Position numbers and translations under genes: made by a program | Assembly: GCA_029288115.1 (NCBI GenBank) | Contig: JARFPV010000062.1 | Location: 1-9,585, forward strand | Length of the DNA: 9,585 nt | Direction: 5' to 3' | Source of the DNA: Akkermansiaceae bacterium | GTDB lineage: Bacteria > Verrucomicrobiota > Verrucomicrobiia > Verrucomicrobiales > Akkermansiaceae | The notes under the pieces: generated by a model | Told to the model about the DNA's origin: nothing | The model's input: the letters and a program-made list of their open reading frames with translations, nothing else | Database searches by the model: none | Part shown: positions 6,797 through 9,585 of the stretch, in pieces | Position numbering within the stretch: position 1 is the stretch's first letter | Layout of the letters: every line of letters starts with the position of its first letter

Positions 6797-6883
6797 GATG
6801 TTCTTTTCCTTACAGATAAGACGGTTGAAGAGCTTGTCTATTCAAATTTCCGCATGAGCGACAATAATTAACGGGGTAGAGAC

Positions 6884-6915
6884 AAAAAAGCGACGCCGAG
6901 GTCATCGGAGCCGCT
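6884..6915 (-). terminator. Intrinsic terminator of rpsT
   Basis: In the minus direction an 11-bp stem (6905-6915 with 6889-6899; one mismatch and one G-T wobble) closes a 5-base loop and is followed at once by a run of six T (6889-6884). This is a textbook rho-independent terminator, 32 bases after the rpsT stop. It separates rpsT from the downstream zinc-ribbon to ispD cluster. Confidence 0.9.
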
Positions 6916-6947
6916 TCTGAAAATCTTGTGTGCAAGAGTATGGAGTG

Positions 6948-7205
6948 TTACTTCGCCAGATGTTTACTGGTTTTGCTTTTGAGGTTAGCAGCCTTGTTCT
7001 TGTGGATGATGTTTTTCTTAGCGCACTTGTCGACAGTGGAGGTGAACTCAGAAAACGCCTTCTGGGCAGCTTCCTTGTCGCCGGCTTCAGCCGAATCGAT
7101 AGCCTTCTTACGAAGTGTCTTCATGCGGCTGGTGAGCGACTTGTTGCGGGATGTGCGGGTCTCTGTCTGGCGGACGCGCTTGAGTGCTGATTTGGAATTG
7201 GCCAT
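6948..7205 (-). CDS. rpsT: 30S ribosomal protein S20
   Basis: 85 residues, close to the usual 85-90 of bacterial S20, a three-helix primary 16S rRNA-binding protein of the small subunit. The N-terminus ANSKSALKRVRQTETRTSRN is highly typical, as are SLTSRMKTLRKKAI and the C-terminal HKNKAANLKSKTSKHL, where S20 binds RNA. The protein is very rich in Lys and Arg. It appears to be a single-gene unit with a putative promoter at 7276-7303 and an intrinsic terminator at 6884-6915. The start has no Shine-Dalgarno: the bases before the ATG are pyrimidine-rich (tagtccatcc). In E. coli S20 is autoregulated at translation, but nothing here shows directly that the same applies. Confidence 0.97.
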   Translation of the reverse strand: MANSKSALKRVRQTETRTSRNKSLTSRMKTLRKKAIDSAEAGDKEAAQKAFSEFTSTVDKCAKKNIIHKNKAANLKSKTSKHLAK

Positions 7206-7275
7206 GGATGGACTAGGTTAGAATGATGGTTTGGGAATGGGAAAATGTGTGAGCAATTTCTGCTACGGGGCGGCG

Positions 7276-7303
7276 AAACTACTCATTCTTGACGATCTGT
7301 CAA
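7276..7303 (-). promoter_or_regulatory. Putative sigma-70-type promoter of rpsT
   Basis: On the minus strand a perfect TTGACA (7303-7298) is followed after 16 bases by TAGTTT (7281-7276), an acceptable -10. Transcription would start near 7269, giving a leader of about 64 nt. A ribosomal protein gene is expected to have a strong housekeeping promoter. The -35 is convincing, the -10 only moderate. Confidence 0.5.
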
Positions 7304-7304
7304 G
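7288..7304. repeat. Inverted repeat covering the rpsT -35 box
   Basis: CTTGAC (7288-7293) and GTCAAG (7299-7304) form a perfect 6-bp inverted repeat with a 5-base spacer. A second palindrome, TCAAGCTTGA (7300-7309), shares one arm, so the CTTGA/TCAAG unit appears three times within 22 bases. The repeat spans the whole TTGACA box, so it may be an operator, or the palindromic form may simply follow from the -35 sequence. Confidence 0.4.
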
Positions 7305-7359
7305 CTTGATGGGTGGAAAATGATACGATTCTCCAAAATTTCTTCGGATTTATTGACAA

Positions 7360-7974
7360 TCAATTTCCCGCGACCGGAGCATAACCCTCTTTGCGGATGG
7401 CGTAGGCCAGTCCTTCCTTGGTGTCAATCAGGCCGCCCCGGATAATCCTCACCTTGGACCCGACCCCTAACCGGCGGTATAGGGCAATAACGTCACGAGA
7501 TTTCATCCTGATGCATCCGTAACTGGCAGGATAGCCGATGTGGCGTTCTACCGGAGTTCCGTGGATGTAGATATAGCGTGAGTAGGTGTTGCGGTTATGC
7601 GCTTGCTTACCACTGAGCCAGATGATTCGGCTTACTATTGGATCGCGCCCAGGCGAATTTGGTTTGAGGACTTCCCCTGTGCGCTTGCGGCTTTTGAAAA
7701 CAGTGCCAGATCGTGCACCTTTGCCAATTTTGCGAGCTACGGCCATTTTTCCGAGCGGGGTGCGCATGCTGCCGCGCTGGTTCCCCAGACCAAATTTTGA
7801 CGTAGATACTGGGTAGGTTTTGACCGGTTTTCCCTTCTCTACAAGCAGCATCTTCTGATCTTTGACGCTGATGATGACGCTATTTCGGCTGTCGCCATTA
7901 CCGCAGTTAGACAGCAGCATAGCCATGGCGACACATGCAACCATGGTGGCTATCCTTTTTCCAAGTGAGAGCAT
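7360..7974 (-). CDS. L,D-transpeptidase (YkuD family) lipoprotein
   Basis: 204 residues. The N-terminus is a lipoprotein signal: basic start, hydrophobic segment 8-21, lipobox LSNC with Cys24 as the lipidated residue. The mature domain (from about 32) begins with the YkuD strand SVIISVKDQKMLLVEKG. The catalytic region has IHGTP with His138 and IGYPASYGCIRM ending at 157, with nucleophile Cys154. YkuD enzymes use this cysteine to make 3-3 peptidoglycan cross-links or to attach proteins to peptide stems. The usual S-H-G-C is S-Y-G-C here, a change I have seen in other members, so the enzyme is probably active. MRTPLG at 70-75 matches the family's T-P-x-G segment. The gene starts 39 bases after the glycosyltransferase frame ends and is probably co-transcribed with it. 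Confidence 0.92.
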   Translation of the reverse strand: MLSLGKRIATMVACVAMAMLLSNCGNGDSRNSVIISVKDQKMLLVEKGKPVKTYPVSTSKFGLGNQRGSMRTPLGKMAVARKIGKGARSGTVFKSRKRTGEVLKPNSPGRDPIVSRIIWLSGKQAHNRNTYSRYIYIHGTPVERHIGYPASYGCIRMKSRDVIALYRRLGVGSKVRIIRGGLIDTKEGLAYAIRKEGYAPVAGN

Positions 7975-8013
7975 CTGGAAGAAGAAAACCGTATCGGGGG
8001 CAAGGCGTCAATC

Positions 8014-9522
8014 CTACTTCTTGGCTTTCTCCGTGGCCTTAGGGCCAAATACACCGGGAAGCTGCTGACTGAGTGAGCTCAACGAGGTGTAGAAGAAGCC
8101 GACAGGGAAAGGCATAAGAAGGACGGCTGCAATCCAGTTTGCACTCAGGGCGTTGTCAACGACGACGACGGTAAAGAACAGTCCGAATGCCAGCTCCACA
8201 ATAGGGGTGAGAGACTTCATGGCCTTGTATTTGCTCTTCTTAAATGCTGCCTTCTCTTTTTTCTGGCTGCCATTGATTCCGTGCTTTGGAGTGCGTACAA
8301 AACCTGTCTCATGATTGAAGATGGCTTCCAATACAGCCTTGGCATTGTTTACAGACATGCCAATTCCGAGTGCAAGCAGAAGCGGTAAGTAGAGAATGTC
8401 CTTCAACCAGGTTCCGGGTCGCAGTGCCTTCTGGCTCATGATGTAGAACATCGCCACCGACACACTACCGAAGAAGAAGATCGGGAAATTAAGCAAGTGC
8501 TCGGAAATACCATTTTCAGCAAACCAGCTCAGCTCAGAGTGCTGTTTCGGGTAGATAAGGAAGCAGAGAAGGAAAAGCAGTAGGTAGGCAAAGTTTGATG
8601 TGAGATGAGCGGTGGCTTCCATCTTGCAGTAGAGGGGGGCCTTGCTCTTCCAGATATCAACAAGGATCTTCTTGCACACCTGAATGGAGCCCTTGGTCCA
8701 GCGGTGCTGCTGGCTCTTAAAGCCTTCCATATCGACAGGGAGTTCAGCGGGAGTGGTGACATCGTTGAGGAAAATGAACTTCCAGCCCTTAAGCTGGGCG
8801 CGGTAGGAGAGGTCCATGTCCTCGGTCAGGGTGTCGTGCTCCCAACCGCCTGCGTCTGCGATGCATGACTTGCGCCAGATGCCTGCAGTGCCGTTGAATG
8901 TGAAGAAGCGTCCGCTGCGGTTGCGTGCGGTCTGCTCAAGTTCCAGGTGACCGTCGAGAAACATCGCCTGCACACGGGTCAGGGCGTTGAATGTGCGGTT
9001 GATGTGCTCCCATCGTGTCTGGATCATGCCGATTTTCTCATCAGCAAAGTAGTGGATGGTTTTTTTCAACACATCTGGGTTGGGAACAAAATCAGCATCG
9101 AGGATAAAGAGATATTCGCCCTTGGCGGACTCGGTTCCGTTTTCAAGTGCACCTGCTTTGAAGCCTGTGCGGTCGGTGCGGTGAACATGCTCGGCGTCAA
9201 AGCCACGTTCAATGAGTTTTGCGACTTCCTGCTTGCAGATTTCAGTGGTTTCGTCGGTGGAGTCGTCAAGCACCTGAATCTGCAGCTTGTCCTTCGGATA
9301 ATCGAGGTTGGAAACAGAGTCGAGAAGTCGCTCCATCACATGCATTTCATTGAAACATGGGAGTTGAACGGTAACCAGAGGGAGTTCGTCAAATTTTTTC
9401 GCCGGCTCAGGGCGTTTACGTGAGTGCTTGAGATAGAGAGAAAGAATCATCAAGCGGTGAAAGCCGTAACCTGAAAGTCCGATCAGTACGAGAAAATAGG
9501 AGCAATACCAGAGCCAGTCCAT
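8014..9522 (-). CDS. Membrane GT2 glycosyltransferase, CslA / cellulose-synthase-like
   Basis: 502 residues, full length. An N-terminal membrane helix (about 4-30) precedes a cytoplasmic GT-A domain with the processive GT2 signature: DDS (86-88), DAD (142-144), TED (233-235) and QQHRW (271-275, the QxxRW motif). [12 protein letters not shown] (206-217) and AGGW (224-227) closely follow plant CslA mannan synthases and bacterial CslA-like enzymes. Further membrane helices lie at about 308-325, 343-363, 376-398, 440-457 and 461-483. The enzyme should polymerise a beta-linked hexose (glucose or mannose) from a nucleotide sugar and extrude the chain. There is no PilZ domain, so control by cyclic di-GMP as in BcsA is not indicated. 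The start at 9522 has no Shine-Dalgarno, and the 63 bases upstream in the window show no clear promoter. It is followed by an L,D-transpeptidase gene. Confidence 0.93.
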   Translation of the reverse strand: MDWLWYCSYFLVLIGLSGYGFHRLMILSLYLKHSRKRPEPAKKFDELPLVTVQLPCFNEMHVMERLLDSVSNLDYPKDKLQIQVLDDSTDETTEICKQEVAKLIERGFDAEHVHRTDRTGFKAGALENGTESAKGEYLFILDADFVPNPDVLKKTIHYFADEKIGMIQTRWEHINRTFNALTRVQAMFLDGHLELEQTARNRSGRFFTFNGTAGIWRKSCIADAGGWEHDTLTEDMDLSYRAQLKGWKFIFLNDVTTPAELPVDMEGFKSQQHRWTKGSIQVCKKILVDIWKSKAPLYCKMEATAHLTSNFAYLLLFLLCFLIYPKQHSELSWFAENGISEHLLNFPIFFFGSVSVAMFYIMSQKALRPGTWLKDILYLPLLLALGIGMSVNNAKAVLEAIFNHETGFVRTPKHGINGSQKKEKAAFKKSKYKAMKSLTPIVELAFGLFFTVVVVDNALSANWIAAVLLMPFPVGFFYTSLSSLSQQLPGVFGPKATEKAKK

Positions 9523-9585
9523 AATAGTGGTGGGGGAGTTGTTAAAAGTTAGGGGGATGATATGTGAAAAATATGAGATGCCTGC

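Noticed and set aside
8947..9423. 158-codon plus-strand open frame antisense to the glycosyltransferase
   Set aside because: It lies fully inside a gene whose catalytic motifs are all intact. The translation shows no recognisable domain.
1..9585. Mobile elements, CRISPR arrays, tRNA genes and phage or defence systems
   Set aside because: No transposase or integrase motifs, no regularly spaced repeats, no tRNA-like cloverleaf and no defence domains were found. The gene content is housekeeping and envelope functions.

Overview
The window looks like a chromosomal housekeeping segment from a member of the Verrucomicrobiota or a close relative in the PVC group. The left edge carries a gene joining a planctomycete-type cytochrome c domain (CxxCH followed by a Met-Pro-Pro-Pro loop) to a DUF1549-type domain, an architecture typical of PVC bacteria. 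The MEP isoprenoid pathway (ispD), sigma-54 and a CslA-like glycosyltransferase fit that assignment. Most starts lack a clear Shine-Dalgarno sequence. I see no transposase, integrase, CRISPR array, tRNA or rRNA, and no stretch over 300 bases lacks a gene.

Left third (1-2970, all minus strand): rpoN (sigma-54), then a small secreted protein of unknown function, then the secreted cytochrome/DUF1549 protein, which runs off the left edge. The best non-coding signal in the window lies just upstream of rpoN. It is a full -24/-12 sigma-54 promoter (TTGGCACG-N4-TTGCT, with exactly 10 bases between GG and GC), pointing at rpoN and predicting a leader of about 47 nt. This suggests that sigma-54 drives transcription of its own gene. 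A perfect 6-bp inverted repeat about 100 bp further upstream sits where an activator site would be expected, and it also contains the first ATG of the divergent gene.

Middle (3118-6796): an MFS transporter resembling nucleoside:H+ symporters and apaG lie on the plus strand. They converge on a tight minus-strand cluster read in the order zinc-ribbon protein, GreA/GreB-like protein, YqeY/GatB-domain protein, ispD. The apaG and ispD genes overlap tail to tail by 29 bp. The cluster mixes translation, transcription and isoprenoid functions and looks like a housekeeping operon.

Right third (6884-9522, minus strand): rpsT (ribosomal protein S20) has a clear intrinsic terminator and a plausible promoter whose -35 box lies inside an inverted repeat. 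Upstream of it a CslA-like membrane glycosyltransferase is followed after 37 nt by an L,D-transpeptidase lipoprotein, which suggests a cell-envelope pair.

I do not see an undescribed multi-gene system here. The points most worth following are the apparent rpoN autoregulation, the divergent Gre-like factor, and the uncharacterised secreted protein downstream of rpoN.
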